A model generated the notes under the pieces. That model searched no databases. It saw only the letters and a list, made by a program, of their open reading frames with translations, and was not told the DNA's origin. A DNA stretch of 6,016 bases from Oscillospiraceae bacterium (GTDB taxonomy: Bacteria; Bacillota_A; Clostridia; Oscillospirales; Oscillospiraceae). Of this stretch, positions 5,080 to 6,016 are shown one piece after another. The DNA is taken from positions 1 through 6,016 of the forward strand of contig JAGBEM010000270.1 in NCBI GenBank assembly GCA_017936985.1, written 5' to 3'. The translations under genes were made by a program, and so were the position numbers. How positions within the stretch are numbered: position 1 is the stretch's first letter; every line of letters begins with the position of its first letter.

Positions 5080-5418
5080 ATGTCCATCGCCGGCGATTTG
5101 ATCCGCGGACACACCGATGCCATCATTCTGGCACGGCTTATGCAGGCAGACAGCTATGGCTATGAGATCAACAAAATAATATCCACGCTCTCATCCGGTC
5201 GGTTTGAATTAAAAGAGGCCACCCTTTACACCGCCTTTAAGCGATTGGAAGATTCGGGCTGCATCGCCTCTTACTGGGGCGACTCCGGTGCCGGTGCCCG
5301 TCGGCGGTATTATACCATCACTCCGACAGGCCGTGAAGCCTGTCACCGGCTTTTAGCGGAATGGACGGAAACCAAGGAGATCATGGATAAACTCTTGATA
5401 ACGGAGGGAAGAAAATGA
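5080..5418 (+). CDS. PadR family transcriptional regulator
   Basis: 112 residues, typical of short (subfamily 2) PadR proteins, with a winged helix-turn-helix and a short C-terminal dimerisation helix. Usually a homodimeric repressor of its own operon that responds to a small molecule or envelope stress. Seen: GHTDAIILARLMQADSYGYE (10-29, one helix pair and the conserved GYE), recognition-helix region LKEATLYTAFKRLEDSG (44-60), the wing with WGDSGAGARRRYYTITPTGR (66-85), then helix EACHRLLAEWTETKEIMDKL (86-105). ATG 5080 follows AAAGGA (5065-5070) by 9 bases. The stop codon overlaps the next gene's ATG by 4 bases (ATGA), so the two are translationally coupled. Effector and targets are unknown; the downstream membrane protein is the natural partner. 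Confidence 0.94.
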   Translation: MSIAGDLIRGHTDAIILARLMQADSYGYEINKIISTLSSGRFELKEATLYTAFKRLEDSGCIASYWGDSGAGARRRYYTITPTGREACHRLLAEWTETKEIMDKLLITEGRK

Positions 5419-6016
5419 AAGATCAACTGATTCGTTATGTGGATCTGCTGTTTGCCGGTGCATCCAACGCAGGTGATATTAAACAGGAGATCCTGCAAAA
5501 CACACTGGACCGTTATGACGACCTGGTCGCCCAGGGCAAAACCCCGGAAGCCGCCTACAGCCTGGCAATTTCCGGCATTGGCGATGTCAGCGAGCTTCTG
5601 AGCAGTTCCGCCTCCACTGAGATAACAGAACCGTCTGTAACAAAGCTGCAGACACAAGAACACAGCTACACACCTGCCTGGAAGAAAGTTCTGCGCGCCG
5701 TCGCTGTATGCATGTACATTATCAGCATAATTCCCTTGATTGTCCTTGCCGAGCTTGATATGGAGATCCTGGGACTGTGTGGAATGTTGGCGATCGTAGG
5801 TGTTGCTACTGCGCTGATCATAATCACCGCTGGTGGCAGTAAGGAGGAAAAAGAAGATCCGACCAAACCTCTGACTGCGCAGCAGGAACTTCGCAAGGCT
5901 GTTAAAAGTACCATCAACACCATTGGCCTTGTCATATATTTTGCTATCAGTTTTTTGACGCAGGCATGGTACATCACCTGGCTTATATTCCCTATCATGG
6001 GGGCTGTCAACGGACT
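5415..6016 (+). CDS. HAAS-domain membrane protein (DUF1700/permease-prefix type), partial
   Basis: The frame is open from ATG 5415 to the window edge, 200 residues with no stop, so the 3' end is missing. The ribosome site GGAGGGAA (5403-5410) lies inside the padR gene. Seen: an N-terminal helical domain (1-64) with EILQNTLDRYDDLVAQGKTP and EAAYSLAISGIGDVSELL, the pattern of HAAS domains (short helical domain found with PadR-type regulators); a serine/threonine-rich linker (64-88); then hydrophobic segments at about 92-112, 117-139, 168-183 and 185-200, with a charged loop GSKEEKEDPTKP (141-152). Proteins of this type are encoded next to PadR regulators in many Firmicutes and are thought to sense or relay envelope signals; the specific role is not known. 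The PadR pairing here supports this. Membrane-located by prediction. Confidence 0.88.
   Translation, partial: MKDQLIRYVDLLFAGASNAGDIKQEILQNTLDRYDDLVAQGKTPEAAYSLAISGIGDVSELLSSSASTEITEPSVTKLQTQEHSYTPAWKKVLRAVAVCMYIISIIPLIVLAELDMEILGLCGMLAIVGVATALIIITAGGSKEEKEDPTKPLTAQQELRKAVKSTINTIGLVIYFAISFLTQAWYITWLIFPIMGAVNG

Noticed and set aside
5343..6010. Minus-strand open frames opposite the padR/HAAS region
   Set aside because: They overlap the coupled PadR and HAAS reading frames, whose domain patterns are clear, and show no family resemblance.
1..6016. Mobile element, prophage, CRISPR, toxin-antitoxin or defence system
   Set aside because: No transposase, integrase, spaced repeat array, tRNA-linked duplication or recognisable toxin or defence domain is present; the gene set is housekeeping and regulatory.

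Overview
The window looks like ordinary chromosome from a spore-forming, anaerobic Firmicute, most likely a gut Clostridia member of the Oscillospirales type. Three things suggest this: the C-terminal part of a pyruvate:ferredoxin oxidoreductase (strict-anaerobe metabolism), a clear spoIIID (endospore-formers), and strong AGGAGG-type ribosome binding sites with sigma-A-like promoters and compact U-tract terminators. The taxonomic call is inference from protein character. I see no RNA gene, CRISPR array, transposon, phage gene or attachment site.

Layout. (1) 1-780, plus strand: 3' end of nifJ/PFOR, interrupted by an apparent one-base insertion near base 97-99, then a strong terminator. (2) 800-1477, plus: two small uncharacterised genes, a 168-residue protein with two membrane segments and a 51-residue DUF3006-like protein. 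They end at a hairpin shared with the convergent gene. (3) 3877-1511, minus: a low-specificity L-threonine aldolase followed 24 bases later by an AI-2E-family membrane transporter. The pair has a near-perfect sigma-A promoter in front, and a second good promoter sits at the gene junction. (4) 4001-4252, plus: spoIIID, divergent from the aldolase, with a close match to a sigma-E promoter. (5) 4441-4283, minus: a 52-residue small protein of unknown function with its own ribosome binding site and terminator. (6) 4506-4988, plus: rlmH, divergent from the small gene, with its own terminator. (7) 5080-6016, plus: a PadR-family repressor gene overlapping by 4 bases the start of a HAAS-type membrane protein that runs off the window. 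A consensus-like promoter and inverted repeats lie upstream.

How they work together. These are mostly independent short transcription units, not one pathway. The functional groupings the sequence supports are the PadR/HAAS membrane-protein pair (a translationally coupled regulatory module), the aldolase/transporter pair (co-oriented, possibly co-transcribed), and the regulatory arrangement between ltaE and spoIIID, where a vegetative promoter and a sporulation promoter lie back to back. No obviously new multi-gene system is present. The best leads are the conserved-looking 52-residue protein, the membrane protein/DUF3006-like pair and the PadR/HAAS locus. The apparent nifJ frameshift needs to be resolved as error or real.
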